A stretch of DNA of 64,000 nucleotides from Zoogloea ramigera. Its GTDB lineage: Bacteria; Pseudomonadota; Gammaproteobacteria; Burkholderiales; Rhodocyclaceae. A program made the position numbers and the translations under genes. The notes beneath the pieces are model-generated. The model was not told the DNA's origin and did no database searches. It saw nothing but the letters and a program-made list of their open reading frames with translations. This document shows positions 1-7,997 of this stretch, in pieces. Positions within the stretch are counted from its first letter, which is position 1. Each line of letters starts with the position of its first letter. The stretch covers positions 41,017 through 105,016 of the forward strand of contig NZ_BJNV01000012.1 of assembly GCF_006539865.1 (NCBI RefSeq), given 5' to 3'.

Positions 1-843
1 CATCTCGCGCTGCCACTGGGCCATGAAGGTGGTGCCGGTCTTGGTGGAGTACTTGACGCTCGGGCCGATGGCGAAGACCTGACCCTTGTTGCCACCCTGG
101 AAGTTGGCACCGTTGAGGCGGTCGTTGGTCATCTGCTTGAGGTAGTAGCCGGCGAGGCCGACGCCCCAGTCACCAAACTTCTTGCCGACCAGGTAGTCCA
201 TGTGGAACTCGTCGCCCGACTTGACGTTGGTGTCGCCGTTCTTCTGCTTCATGTTGTACATGAACTTGCCGGTGACTTCCCAGTTGCCCTTGGGCAGCCA
301 GGTGACGGCATACACGGCCTCGTAGGAGACGTAGTTGGAGCCGATGCTGGTGCGCGGGTCGTTCTTGTCGTAGGCGCCGGTCGGCAGGAAGACGTCGAGG
401 GCGGCGATGGTGTGCAGCTCGGGGCTGTGGTGCCAGCCGATCGCCACCGGGGTGAAGAACATGTCGCCGATGCCGCTCTTGCTGGCGCGGCCGCCCAGCG
501 GGGCGATGCTCAGGCTCTGGTTGACCACCGGCAGGAAGGCCTGCACGGCGTAGTCGCCGCCGAGGATCTTGATGTTGGTGACGTAGATGAAGCGCAGCAC
601 GTCGAAGTTCACGTCGGCACGCGCGCCGACACCACCGGGCTTGGCGTCGTGGCCCTTGTCGTCCTGCAGCTTGCCGCCGTAGTGGCCCAGATAGTTCTTG
701 AAGTAGAAGCCGGCCGGCGGCAGCGCGCCCGCCATCCAGTTCTCGGCGCCCGGCGCGGACTGGTCACCGCCTTCCTTGGCCTGGGCGGCACCGGCAGCCA
801 GGAACAGGCCGCCGACGATGAGTGCAATGGCTGATTTTTTCAT
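1..843 (-). CDS. Outer-membrane MetA-pathway transporter-like protein (3' end cut by window edge)
   Basis: This minus-strand gene starts at 843 and runs off the left edge, so its C-terminus is missing; 281 residues are visible. The start has a strong ribosome site (GGAGGGGAAATAC before the ATG). Residues 1-22 (MKKSAIALIVGGLFLAAGAA then QA) form a classic Sec signal peptide. The mature part is rich in alternating aromatic and polar strands, as in a beta-barrel, and includes VAIGWHHSPELHTIAALDVF and a DVFLPTGAYD-type segment. This resembles the phenol MetA-degradation-pathway outer-membrane family (COG4313), found beside aromatic catabolism operons and thought to help hydrophobic substrates cross the outer membrane. 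Family call from memory; substrate inferred from context. Confidence 0.75.
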   Translation of the reverse strand, partial: MKKSAIALIVGGLFLAAGAAQAKEGGDQSAPGAENWMAGALPPAGFYFKNYLGHYGGKLQDDKGHDAKPGGVGARADVNFDVLRFIYVTNIKILGGDYAVQAFLPVVNQSLSIAPLGGRASKSGIGDMFFTPVAIGWHHSPELHTIAALDVFLPTGAYDKNDPRTSIGSNYVSYEAVYAVTWLPKGNWEVTGKFMYNMKQKNGDTNVKSGDEFHMDYLVGKKFGDWGVGLAGYYLKQMTNDRLNGANFQGGNKGQVFAIGPSVKYSTKTGTTFMAQWQREM

Positions 844-943
844 GTATTTCCCCTCCAACGGATAAAGACAAACTTGCTCTTGTTTTACTGCGGTACAACC
901 GGCACAGCCCACCTGCAAGTTGGCGAGCCGCGCAAAACCGTGT

Positions 944-1330
944 TCAGCGGCCGATGTTCTTGGCCGTCTTGCCGCCGATGCCCCAGTTGGTCTTGGGCAC
1001 CTCGGTGATCCACACCCGGGTCTTCTCAAGGGCAGTGCCGAGGGCGGTGACGAAGGCCTGGCTGACCAGCTCGATGACGGCGGCCTTCTGCTCTTCGGTG
1101 CGGCCTTCCATCATGAACATCTGGGCGAAGGGCGCGTTGGCGTCGTCGAGGGCTTCCACCAGCTCGCCGCCAATGCCGTAGTCGGTCTTCGGCAGCTCGC
1201 GCAGCCACACGCGGATGTTGGGCTTCGGCGCGCCGATGGAGTCGTGCACGGCCTGGGTGATCTTCTCGATGAGCACCCGCTTCTGCTCGGGGCTGTGGCC
1301 TTCGGTGATGTGAACCTGTGCAAACGGCAT
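944..1330 (-). CDS. Tandem (two-domain) 4-oxalocrotonate tautomerase family protein
   Basis: The product has 128 residues, about twice a normal 4-oxalocrotonate tautomerase (about 62). It is two tautomerase domains in a row: residues 2-56 begin PFAQVHITEGHSPEQK, and a second copy begins at about residue 67 with PFAQMFMMEGRTEEQK. Each ends in a GIGG motif. The ATG at 1330 places Pro directly after Met, so removal of Met would expose the catalytic Pro1. In the usual numbering domain 1 keeps Arg39 but has His at position 11; domain 2 keeps Arg11 and Arg39, but its Pro is internal and cannot act as a free amino terminus. The expected reaction is ketonisation of 2-hydroxymuconate in the oxidative branch of meta cleavage. 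Family assignment is firm; the exact substrate is inferred. Confidence 0.85.
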   Translation of the reverse strand: MPFAQVHITEGHSPEQKRVLIEKITQAVHDSIGAPKPNIRVWLRELPKTDYGIGGELVEALDDANAPFAQMFMMEGRTEEQKAAVIELVSQAFVTALGTALEKTRVWITEVPKTNWGIGGKTAKNIGR

Positions 1331-1361
1331 GTCGCTCTCCCTTGTCGTCAAGCTTGTGATC

Positions 1362-1391
1362 AAAAAAGGCGGGGCACCGCAGCGCCCCGCC
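1362..1391 (-). terminator. Intrinsic terminator after the aldolase gene
   Basis: On the minus strand an 8-bp G+C stem (GGCGGGGC with GCCCCGCC, 1368-1391, 8-nt loop) is followed directly by six T. It lies between the stop of the aldolase gene and the start of the tautomerase gene, inside what would otherwise look like one operon. Confidence 0.8.
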
Positions 1392-1407
1392 CGATGCCTT
1401 AGGCCAC

Positions 1408-2439
1408 TCAGGCCATCAGGCCGCGAGCCTTGGCCATGGTGATGGCCGTGTCTTCGATCATGTCTTCCTGGCCGCCGACCATGCCGCGACGGCCGAGCTC
1501 GACGAGGATGTCACGGGCCGGCACGCCGTACTTGGCGGAGGCACGCTTGGCGAACAGCAGGAAGGAGCCATAAACGCCGGCGTAGCCGAGGGTGAGCGCG
1601 TCGCGGTCGATGCGGATCGGGAAGTCCATCATCGGGACGACCAGGTCTTCGGCCACGTCGGTGATCTTGGCCACGTCCACGCCGGTCTCGATGCCCATCA
1701 GGGTGCACACCGCGATCAGCACTTCCATCGGGGTGTTGCCGGCACCGGCGCCCAGGCCAGCGGCGGCGGCGTCGATGCGGGTGGCGCCCACTTCGATGGC
1801 GGCGATGCTGTTGGCGACGCCCATGGCCAGGTTGTGGTGGCCGTGGAAGCCGAGCTCGGTCTCGGGCTTGAGGGCTTCACGCACGGCGCCCAGGCGGGCC
1901 TTGACGCCGTCGGGCAGCAGGTGGCCGGCGGAGTCGGTGACGTAGATGCAGTTGGCGCCGTAGCCTTCCATCAGCTTGGCCTGCTTGACCAGCCCTTCGG
2001 GGCTGTTCATGTGGCTCATCATCAGGAAGCCGACGGTGTCCATGTCCATCTTGCGGGCCATCGTGATGTGCTGTTCGGACACATCGGCCTCGGTGCAGTG
2101 GGTGGCCACGCGGATGGTGTTGACGCCCAGCTCGCGAGCCATCTTGAGGTGGTCGACGGTGCCGATACCGGGCAGCAGCAGCGCAGAGACCTTGGCCTGC
2201 TTCATCAGCGGGATGACGGTGGAGAGGTATTCCTCGTCGGTGTGGGCCGGGAAGCCGTAGTTCACCGAGGAGCCGCCCAGGCCGTCACCGTGGGTGACTT
2301 CGATCAGGGGCACGCCGGCTTCGTCGAGGCCGGTGGCGATCTGCTTCATCTGCTCGAGGGACATGAGGTGGCGCTTGGGGTGCATCCCGTCGCGCAGGGT
2401 CATGTCGTGGACAGTGATTTTCTTGCCTTTGAGTTCCAT
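1408..2439 (-). CDS. dmpG: 4-hydroxy-2-oxovalerate aldolase
   Basis: This is a 343-residue enzyme of the DmpG/BphI/MhpE family that cleaves 4-hydroxy-2-oxovalerate to pyruvate and acetaldehyde, the last carbon-carbon cleavage of the meta pathway. Seen in the sequence: the N-terminal TIM-barrel signature [14 protein letters not shown] (about residues 11-24, with the catalytic Arg-Asp pair), a Gly-rich HGDGLGGSS stretch, and the metal-binding [11 protein letters not shown] motif near residue 200. It starts 10 bp after the stop of the acylating acetaldehyde dehydrogenase gene, its channelling partner, as is normal for this pair. Length matches the family. An intrinsic terminator follows it. Confidence 0.95.
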   Translation of the reverse strand: MELKGKKITVHDMTLRDGMHPKRHLMSLEQMKQIATGLDEAGVPLIEVTHGDGLGGSSVNYGFPAHTDEEYLSTVIPLMKQAKVSALLLPGIGTVDHLKMARELGVNTIRVATHCTEADVSEQHITMARKMDMDTVGFLMMSHMNSPEGLVKQAKLMEGYGANCIYVTDSAGHLLPDGVKARLGAVREALKPETELGFHGHHNLAMGVANSIAAIEVGATRIDAAAAGLGAGAGNTPMEVLIAVCTLMGIETGVDVAKITDVAEDLVVPMMDFPIRIDRDALTLGYAGVYGSFLLFAKRASAKYGVPARDILVELGRRGMVGGQEDMIEDTAITMAKARGLMA

Positions 2440-2449
2440 GTCCGGTTCC

Positions 2450-3364
2450 TTAAGCAGCAGTGGGTTTCAGGGTCAGGCGGCCGGCGATCATCTCTTCGGC
2501 AAACATTTCGGCGGTGCGGGCGCCGGCGGCGGTCATGATGTCCAGGTTGCCGGCGTACTTGGGCAGGTAGTCGCCCAGGCCTTCGACTTCCAGGAAGACC
2601 GAGACGCGGTTGCCGTCGAACACGGGGCCGTTAACCAGGCGGTAGCCCGGCACGTACTTCTGGACCTCCTTGATCATCGCGTGGATGGACTCGGTGATCT
2701 TGGCCTGGTCGGGCTCGCCCTCGACGAGGCAGTGCACGGTGTCGCGCATGATCAGCGGGGGTTCGGCCGGGTTGATGATGATGATGGCCTTGCCCTTTTC
2801 AGCGCCGCCGACCTTCTCGACCGCGCTGGCGGTGGTGCGGGTGAATTCGTCGATGTTCTTGCGCGTGCCGGGGCCGGCAGACTTGGACGACACGGTGGCG
2901 ACGATCTCGCCGTACACGACCTTCTGCACGCGGGACACGGCGGCGACCATCGGGATGGTGGCCTGGCCACCGCAGGTGACCATGTTGACGTTCATCTCGC
3001 CCTTGCCCACGTGCTGGAGCAGGTTGACCGGCGGCACGCAGAAGGGGCCGATGGCGGCCGGGGTGAGGTCGATCATCAGCACGCCCAGCTCGTTGAGCTT
3101 GCGGCTGTTCTCGGCGTGCACGTAGGCGGAGGTTGCATCGAAGGCGATCTGGACGCCGTCGGCCAGCACGTGGGGCAACAGGCCATCGACGCCTTCGGCG
3201 GTGGTCTTCAGGCCCATCTCGCGGGCGCGCTTGAGGCCGTCGGATTCAGGGTCGATGCCGACCATCCACACCGGCTCGAGGACCGGGCTGCGCTGGAGCT
3301 TGGCCAGCAGGTCGGTGCCGATGTTGCCGGGACCGATCAGAGCGCATTTGATTTTTTTGCTCAT
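2450..3364 (-). CDS. dmpF: Acetaldehyde dehydrogenase (acylating)
   Basis: The 304-residue protein converts acetaldehyde, NAD+ and CoA to acetyl-CoA and NADH, taking acetaldehyde from the aldolase encoded next to it. It has a Rossmann motif at residues 9-16 (LIGPGNIG) and the catalytic Cys131 in [12 protein letters not shown], matching the DmpF/MhpF/BphJ family in length and layout. Gene order SDR-dmpF-dmpG on the minus strand suggests co-transcription from the promoter region near 4.7 kb. Nothing in the sequence looks broken. Confidence 0.95.
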   Translation of the reverse strand: MSKKIKCALIGPGNIGTDLLAKLQRSPVLEPVWMVGIDPESDGLKRAREMGLKTTAEGVDGLLPHVLADGVQIAFDATSAYVHAENSRKLNELGVLMIDLTPAAIGPFCVPPVNLLQHVGKGEMNVNMVTCGGQATIPMVAAVSRVQKVVYGEIVATVSSKSAGPGTRKNIDEFTRTTASAVEKVGGAEKGKAIIIINPAEPPLIMRDTVHCLVEGEPDQAKITESIHAMIKEVQKYVPGYRLVNGPVFDGNRVSVFLEVEGLGDYLPKYAGNLDIMTAAGARTAEMFAEEMIAGRLTLKPTAA

Positions 3365-3396
3365 GTCTTGGGGTTCTTCCTTGTGAATCGCTGGGG

Positions 3397-4191
3397 TTAG
3401 ACCATGCTGCGGACAACGCCGCCTTCAACCCGGAGGGCTGCGCCATGGGTGGCTGAGGATAGCGGACTGCAGACATAGGTGACCATGGCAGCGACCTCGG
3501 CGGGGTCGATGAGGCGCTTGATGATCGAGGTCGGCCGGGCATTCGCAAAGAAGGCCCGTTCGGCCTCCTCCACGGACACGCCCTGTTCTTCGGCCAGTCG
3601 GGCGAAGAACGTCGCGACACCTTCGGTACGGGTCGGGCCGGGCAATACGGAATTTACGGTGACGCCGGAGCCCACGCAGGTCTCGGCGATGCCGCGGGCC
3701 ACGGACAACTGGGCAGACTTGCTCATGCCGTAGTGCACCATCTCGGCCGGCGGGCAGATGCCCGACTCGCTGGAGATGAACACCACGCGGCCCCAGTTGC
3801 GCTGCTTCATGGCCGGCAGGTAGTGGCGGGTCAGGCGGACGCCGCTCATCACGTTGGTTTCGAAGAAGTGGAACCACTCCTCGTCGGGGATCTCCTCGAA
3901 GGGCTTCGGGTCGAAGATGCCCATGTTGTTCACGAGGATGTCCGCATCCGGGCAGGCCTTCACGAACTGCTCACAGCCGGTGGCGGCGCCGAGGTCGGCC
4001 GCCACGCCACGCAGCTTGGCGCCGGGAACGGCTTGCTCGAGGCGCTCAAGGGCGGCGGCGACGCCGGCACGGCCTCGCCCGTTGATGATCACTTCGGCGC
4101 CCTCGGCGGCGAGGCTCTGCGCGATGGCAAAGCCAATGCCCGAGGTGGAACCGGTGACGAGGGCACGCTTGCCGCTAAGTTGAAGATCCAT
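3397..4191 (-). CDS. SDR-family NAD(P)-dependent oxidoreductase, substrate unknown
   Basis: A 264-residue classical short-chain dehydrogenase. Visible motifs are the cofactor loop TGSTSGIG (residues 14-21), the NNMG motif near residue 89, a Ser in the VFISSESG strand, and the catalytic YGMSK (Tyr-x3-Lys). It lies between the HbpS-like gene and dmpF, so it is probably expressed with the lower meta pathway. It does not resemble 2-hydroxymuconic semialdehyde dehydrogenase, which belongs to the ALDH superfamily. Its role could be reduction or oxidation of a side product, but the sequence does not settle this. Confidence 0.85.
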   Translation of the reverse strand: MDLQLSGKRALVTGSTSGIGFAIAQSLAAEGAEVIINGRGRAGVAAALERLEQAVPGAKLRGVAADLGAATGCEQFVKACPDADILVNNMGIFDPKPFEEIPDEEWFHFFETNVMSGVRLTRHYLPAMKQRNWGRVVFISSESGICPPAEMVHYGMSKSAQLSVARGIAETCVGSGVTVNSVLPGPTRTEGVATFFARLAEEQGVSVEEAERAFFANARPTSIIKRLIDPAEVAAMVTYVCSPLSSATHGAALRVEGGVVRSMV

Positions 4192-4220
4192 GGCCGTCCT
4201 TGTGTGGGTGCGGGGTCTGC

Positions 4221-4664
4221 TTATTCGGCGCCGATCGCGTCGAGCGCGGCGCGGGCGCAGATCTCGTCCTGCTCTTCGGAGGCGCCCGACACGCCGATGC
4301 CGCCGATCAGCTCGCCATTCACGCGCAGCGGCAGGCCACCGCCGAACACCACCAGGCGCGGGCGGGCCGAGAAGCCGAACTTCATGCCGTCATCGTGACC
4401 GATGAGCTTCATCCAGTCTTTGGTGGAGAAGCCGAAGCCAGCCGCGGTGTAGGCCTTGTCGATGGCAATATCGATGGACTGCACGAAGGCGCCGGGCATG
4501 CGCAGGAAGCCGGACAGGTTGCCGCCGCTGTCGGCCACGGCCACGTTGATCTTCACCCCCAGCTCGGCCGCTTTCGCAACGGCAGCCTCAAGGGCCACGC
4601 TGACAGCCTCGGCGGAGACCACGGATTGGGGCACTGCGACAGTCGAAACAGGCTTCTGGCTCAT
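4221..4664 (-). CDS. GlcG/HbpS-family protein
   Basis: This 147-residue protein starts at the ATG at 4664; a TTG 15 bp further upstream is a less likely start. The body (AVAKAAELGVKINVAVADSG, then GGGLPLRVNGELIGGIGVSG) is the HbpS/GlcG alpha-beta fold, a small family linked to haem binding or to unknown roles beside catabolic operons. It is the first minus-strand gene after the divergent promoter region shared with the GntR regulator, so it probably leads the lower-pathway operon. It has no signal peptide and is expected to be cytoplasmic. The biochemical function in aromatic degradation is not known to me. Confidence 0.8.
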   Translation of the reverse strand: MSQKPVSTVAVPQSVVSAEAVSVALEAAVAKAAELGVKINVAVADSGGNLSGFLRMPGAFVQSIDIAIDKAYTAAGFGFSTKDWMKLIGHDDGMKFGFSARPRLVVFGGGLPLRVNGELIGGIGVSGASEEQDEICARAALDAIGAE

Positions 4665-4682
4665 GTTGGGTTCCCGCAAGAG

Positions 4683-4693
4683 TTATATAAGAC
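4683..4693. promoter_or_regulatory. TTATATAAGAC element, half of the mdh/gntR palindrome
   Basis: An 11-bp sequence identical to one half-plus-centre of the perfect palindrome at 43702-43723. Here the other arm is degenerate (AGT instead of GTCT). It sits just upstream of the HbpS-like gene. It could be a weak site for the same regulator, or coincidence in an A+T-rich promoter stretch. Confidence 0.3.
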
Positions 4694-4740
4694 TTTAAAG
4701 TTGGCTAACAATATTGTCTTCTTTTATCGACGTCAATATA

Positions 4741-4755
4741 TTTTCTCGAGATTTT
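4741..4755. promoter_or_regulatory. Shared promoter motif TTTTCTCGAGATTTT, copy 1
   Basis: Lies in the 179-bp divergent region between the lower-pathway operon (minus) and the GntR regulator (plus). An exact 15-bp copy occurs at 12600-12614, and near copies at 11685-11699, 12583-12591 and 6709-6718, all in promoter regions of the phenol island. A binding site for the GntR/FCD regulator is the simplest inference. Confidence 0.6.
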
Positions 4756-4843
4756 AATTTAGCACCGTCAATATCGCACTTCGGCTAAAATCAGGACCTG
4801 CGTTCGTGCCCGACCGGCGGACGTGGTCACGAGAAACATCACG

Positions 4844-5557
4844 ATGAACGATATAGCAGCCCTTCCTGATATTGCCGGCAGCCAGCCGGATGAACCCAAG
4901 ACCCTCGCCGAAGCGGCCTACCGGCGGCTGCGCCGCGACATTATCGAGGGCATTCACCCGCCGGGCGAAAAACTCCGTGTCGAACATCTGAAAGACCACT
5001 ACGCCGTGGGCGCAGGCACCCTGCGCGAAGCCCTGCAACTGCTCGTCACCGACGCCCTCGTGGTGGCCCAGGGGCAGCGCGGCTTTCGGGTGGCGCCGAT
5101 CTCGCTGGACGACTTCGAGGACATCACCCGCACCCGCGTGCTGCTCGAAACCGAAGCCCTGAAACAATCCATCGAATGCGGCGAAGATGCCTGGGAGGCC
5201 AACGTGGTGGCGGCGTTCCACATGCTCTCCCGGGCCGAAACCAAGCTCGAGGAAGGCAACGAGGGCAACCGGGAAGAATGGGAGCTGCGCAACCAGACCT
5301 TCCATGAGGTGCTCATCTCGGCCTCGCCGTCCCGCTGGTGCCGGCACTTCCAGAACATCCTCTACCTCCAGTCGGAGCGCTACCGTCGCCTGTCGCTGTT
5401 CCGCCAGCCCATCAGCCGCGACGTGCACTCCGAACACCAGGCCATCCTCGACGCCGTGCTGGCCCGTGACGTGGAAGCGGCGACGAGCATCCTGACCGAA
5501 CACATCCTGCGCACCCTCGAAGCCGTGCGGCAGATTCCGTCCGACGTGCTCTCCTGA
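4844..5557 (+). CDS. GntR-family (FCD subfamily) transcriptional regulator, probable repressor of the phenol island
   Basis: The protein has 237 residues from the ATG at 4844; a GTG at 4823 would add seven. The N-terminal winged helix contains AAYRRLRRDIIEGIHPPGEK and a recognition region GAGTLREALQLL. The rest is an all-helical FCD effector domain with Asp and His residues that commonly hold a metal (for example DDFEDITRTR, NQTFHEVLI, SEHQAILDAV). It is divergent from the lower-pathway genes and convergent with catechol 2,3-dioxygenase. Phenol repressors such as AphS of Comamonas belong to the GntR family, so an AphS-like role is likely but inferred. The repeated motif TTTTCTCGAGATTTT in the island promoters is its candidate operator. 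Confidence 0.85.
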   Translation: MNDIAALPDIAGSQPDEPKTLAEAAYRRLRRDIIEGIHPPGEKLRVEHLKDHYAVGAGTLREALQLLVTDALVVAQGQRGFRVAPISLDDFEDITRTRVLLETEALKQSIECGEDAWEANVVAAFHMLSRAETKLEEGNEGNREEWELRNQTFHEVLISASPSRWCRHFQNILYLQSERYRRLSLFRQPISRDVHSEHQAILDAVLARDVEAATSILTEHILRTLEAVRQIPSDVLS

Positions 5558-5611
5558 ACACCCGCAGCGCCGGCGGTTCTGCCCGGCTGCTCAAACTGAC
5601 AAGAACAAACA

Positions 5612-5643
5612 CGACAACGGAACGGCAAGCCGTTCCGTTGTCG
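5612..5643. terminator. Perfect 14-bp inverted repeat between convergent genes
   Basis: CGACAACGGAACGG, a CAAG loop, then the exact reverse complement. It lies between the stops of the GntR gene and the convergent catechol 2,3-dioxygenase gene. There is no T-run on either side, so it may end transcription in both directions only weakly or stabilise the two 3' ends. Confidence 0.7.
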
Positions 5644-5664
5644 CTCATGCCACTACCAGCAACC

Positions 5665-6594
5665 TCAGGACACGACGGTCAGGAAGCGCTCGTTCAGCTT
5701 GCGGTCGTGGTAGAAGATGCCGGGGCCGACCTCGTCCCAGGTCCAGGTGATGGCCTTGTAGTCGGGGTAGGTGTCGTAGCCGCCGCAGAAGGTTTCGAAG
5801 CGGTTGCCGGACGGGTCGAAGGCGTAGATCGTGGTGCCGCGGGTGATGCCGTGACGCGTGGGGCCGATGTCGATGGAGATCTTGTTCATCGACATGAGGT
5901 CGGCGGCGCGCAGCACACGCTCCCAGCTATCGAGCTTGAAGGCGACGTGGTGCAGCTTGCCCGGCTCGCCATGGCGCACGAAGGCGATGTCGTGGGCCTT
6001 GGTGGAGCACGACAGCCAGATGGCCAGGTCGGTCTTGCCATCTTCCAGCAGCACGTGTTCAACCAGGAAGAAGCCCAGCACCTTCTCGAAGATCTCCTGA
6101 ACCTTCTCGATGTCCGGGCCGTACAGCAGGCAGTGGTCCATGCGGCTCGGGGCGATGCCGTGCTCGGCAGCGGGAATCCAGGGGTTCGGGTTGACGTAGG
6201 GCTGGCCGTTGCCCACGTCGGTCTTCTCGGCGTAGAGCTCGATGAAGTGGCCGGACGGGATCTTGAAGCGCACGCGCTCGCCGGTTTCGAGCATCTCACC
6301 GGCGGGAATGCGCTCGGTGGTGAGGCCGAAGGCCTGGAGGTCGCCGTCGAGCTTCTCGAGGGTGGCCTTGTCGGCAACCTTGAAGGCGAAGAAATCGATG
6401 CCGGCCTGCTCGGCCTCACGGATCAGGACGCTGTTGTGATCGCGCTCGTCCCAGGCCTTGAAATACACGCGGCCCTGGTCGTCACGGCCGGTTTCGACCA
6501 GACCCAGGGTGTTCTTGTAAAAGTTGATGCCTTCTTCCAGATCCAGGACGCGCAGCGAAATGTGGCCGGGACGCAGAACACCAGTCATTGCCAT
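5665..6594 (-). CDS. dmpB: Catechol 2,3-dioxygenase (extradiol, type I)
   Basis: The 309-residue enzyme opens catechol next to the hydroxyls to give 2-hydroxymuconic semialdehyde, using Fe(II). The start at 6594 follows a perfect GGAGGA site with an 8-bp spacer. Two vicinal-oxygen-chelate domains are visible. The three iron ligands are the His of SRMDHCLLYG, the His of LHHVAFKLD and the Glu of GNRFETFCGG; the Tyr of GTTIYAFDP near the C-terminus is also typical. Length matches XylE/DmpB. It stands alone: 263 bp with inverted repeats and a copy of the shared promoter motif separate it from the phenol hydroxylase operon upstream, so it may have its own promoter. Confidence 0.93.
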   Translation of the reverse strand: MAMTGVLRPGHISLRVLDLEEGINFYKNTLGLVETGRDDQGRVYFKAWDERDHNSVLIREAEQAGIDFFAFKVADKATLEKLDGDLQAFGLTTERIPAGEMLETGERVRFKIPSGHFIELYAEKTDVGNGQPYVNPNPWIPAAEHGIAPSRMDHCLLYGPDIEKVQEIFEKVLGFFLVEHVLLEDGKTDLAIWLSCSTKAHDIAFVRHGEPGKLHHVAFKLDSWERVLRAADLMSMNKISIDIGPTRHGITRGTTIYAFDPSGNRFETFCGGYDTYPDYKAITWTWDEVGPGIFYHDRKLNERFLTVVS

Positions 6595-6708
6595 AAGAAT
6601 CTCCTCCAAGTGTGCCTCCCCGGTTAGGCCCGGATGAGGCTGGTTTTTGGTCGCAAAACTAAAAACTGCGGCGCAAAGAATATCGATTTATTCCCGACAA
6701 AACTTAAT

Positions 6709-6718
6709 AATCTCGATA
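6709..6718. promoter_or_regulatory. Degenerate copy of the shared promoter motif (ATCTCGATAT)
   Basis: A core similar to TCTCGAGAT in the A+T-rich stretch about 115 bp upstream of the catechol 2,3-dioxygenase start. It is the weakest of the copies and is included because of its position. Confidence 0.35.
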
Positions 6719-6758
6719 TTTCTTGACAATAATCAAGCGCGCGGATGCGCCCACCCTC

Positions 6759-6793
6759 TCAAGGAAACGCAGGGCCGCCCCACGTTTCCTTGA
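6759..6793. terminator. Inverted repeat downstream of the phenol hydroxylase operon
   Basis: TCAAGGAAACG and its exact reverse complement flank a 13-nt loop, about 65 bp past the stop of the reductase gene. An outer pair (CCCTCTC 6754-6760, GAGAGGG 6803-6809) nests around it. There is no T-run. It probably marks the 3' end of the dmpKLMNOP-like transcript. Confidence 0.55.
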
Positions 6794-6857
6794 CCCCCAC
6801 GGGAGAGGGCTGGGCGGAGCCCGGCCCTGGGGGCGCTCAGCAGGCGGGCGTCATCGC

Positions 6858-7913
6858 TCAAACCCGCTTGAACAGGGGGCTGCGGACCTGCTGCGCATCG
6901 GCTGCCGAGAAGAATTTCTCGGTGTAGATGTCGTTCTCGAACAGCCGGCCCTGCATGAGCGTGGTGATGCAAGCGTCGATCATCACCGGGGGCCCGCACA
7001 GGTAGGCCTTGTTGTTGCGGAAGTCGTTGTCGAAGTGCGCCTTCGCTGCGTCATGCACGTAGCCGCGGAAGCCCGTCCAGTCGGAATCGGCCGGCTCGTC
7101 GGACAGCGCCGGGACGTAAGTGAAGTTGGGGTGCTTCTCGGCGAGCGCCACGAATTCTTCGTGGTAGTAGAGCTCGTTGCGGGTGCGCTGACCATAGACC
7201 AGGGTGATCGGCAGCGTGCTGCCCTCTTCGAGCAGATCGAGGATCATCGAACGTGGGCTCGACAGGCCCGAGCCGCCTGCCATGAAGATGGACGCCGAGT
7301 TGGCCGACTTGCGCACGAAGAAGCGGCCATAGGGGCCGGAGATCTTGATGCGGTCGCCCGCCTTGAGCTGTTCGTGGAGGTAGGTGGTGCCCACGCCGCC
7401 CGGGACGATGCGAATGTTGAGCTCAACCTCGCGGCCGGTGGACGGCACGTTGGCGAGCGAGAAGGCACGGCTGATGTTGAGGCTGGGAAGGTGAACGTTG
7501 ACGTACTGGCCAGCCTGAAAATGAATCGCCTCGTCGAGCTCGATGAAGATCGCCTTGATGGTCGGCGTCAGCGTTTCGATGCGCGACACCGTGCCGGGGA
7601 AATCCCGCACCGGGATGGATTCGGCATCCGGCTCTTCGTCGATTTCGGCCTCGATGGTCACGTCGCTCTGCAGGCGGGCACAGCAGGCCAGGGTCTTGCC
7701 CTCGTCCCGCTCGAAGTCCATCAGCGCGAAGCTGGAGGCCTCACCGTGATCCACCTCGCCGTCGGTCACGACCACCTTGCAGGTGGCGCACAGGCCGTGG
7801 CAGCACGCGTGGGGCAGCCAGATGCCGGCGCGCAGGGCGGCGTCGAGAATCGTCTGGTCGTCCTCGACTTCGATCGTCTGGCCGATCGGTTCAATGGTCA
7901 GTTCGTAGGTCAT
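6858..7913 (-). CDS. dmpP: Phenol hydroxylase reductase component (P5, FAD/[2Fe-2S])
   Basis: The 351-residue electron-transfer subunit passes electrons from NADH through FAD and a plant-type [2Fe-2S] centre to the diiron hydroxylase. Cluster ligands are Cys37, Cys42 and Cys45 (C-x4-C-x2-C) with Cys77 or Cys78. The FAD domain shows RAFSLANVP, and the NAD domain shows FMAGGSGLSSPRSMI. The domain order ferredoxin-FAD-NAD and the length match DmpP. It is the last of six genes in the phenol hydroxylase operon and starts 84 bp after the stop of the preceding subunit gene. Confidence 0.95.
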   Translation of the reverse strand: MTYELTIEPIGQTIEVEDDQTILDAALRAGIWLPHACCHGLCATCKVVVTDGEVDHGEASSFALMDFERDEGKTLACCARLQSDVTIEAEIDEEPDAESIPVRDFPGTVSRIETLTPTIKAIFIELDEAIHFQAGQYVNVHLPSLNISRAFSLANVPSTGREVELNIRIVPGGVGTTYLHEQLKAGDRIKISGPYGRFFVRKSANSASIFMAGGSGLSSPRSMILDLLEEGSTLPITLVYGQRTRNELYYHEEFVALAEKHPNFTYVPALSDEPADSDWTGFRGYVHDAAKAHFDNDFRNNKAYLCGPPVMIDACITTLMQGRLFENDIYTEKFFSAADAQQVRSPLFKRV

Positions 7914-7997
7914 GCTTTGTTATCCGTTCTCGGTCTGGCGAACTACTGGCTCGGCGCAGGGCGGCCCGCCACGGCGGGCCGCCCGTTTACAACGGGT

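Noticed and set aside
2294..3400. A 368-codon plus-strand frame opposite dmpF
   Set aside because: Antisense shadow of the acetaldehyde dehydrogenase gene; no ribosome site or family feature.
6595..6730. Sigma-54 promoter for catechol 2,3-dioxygenase
   Set aside because: I looked for a TGGC...TTGC pair on the minus strand and found none with correct spacing.
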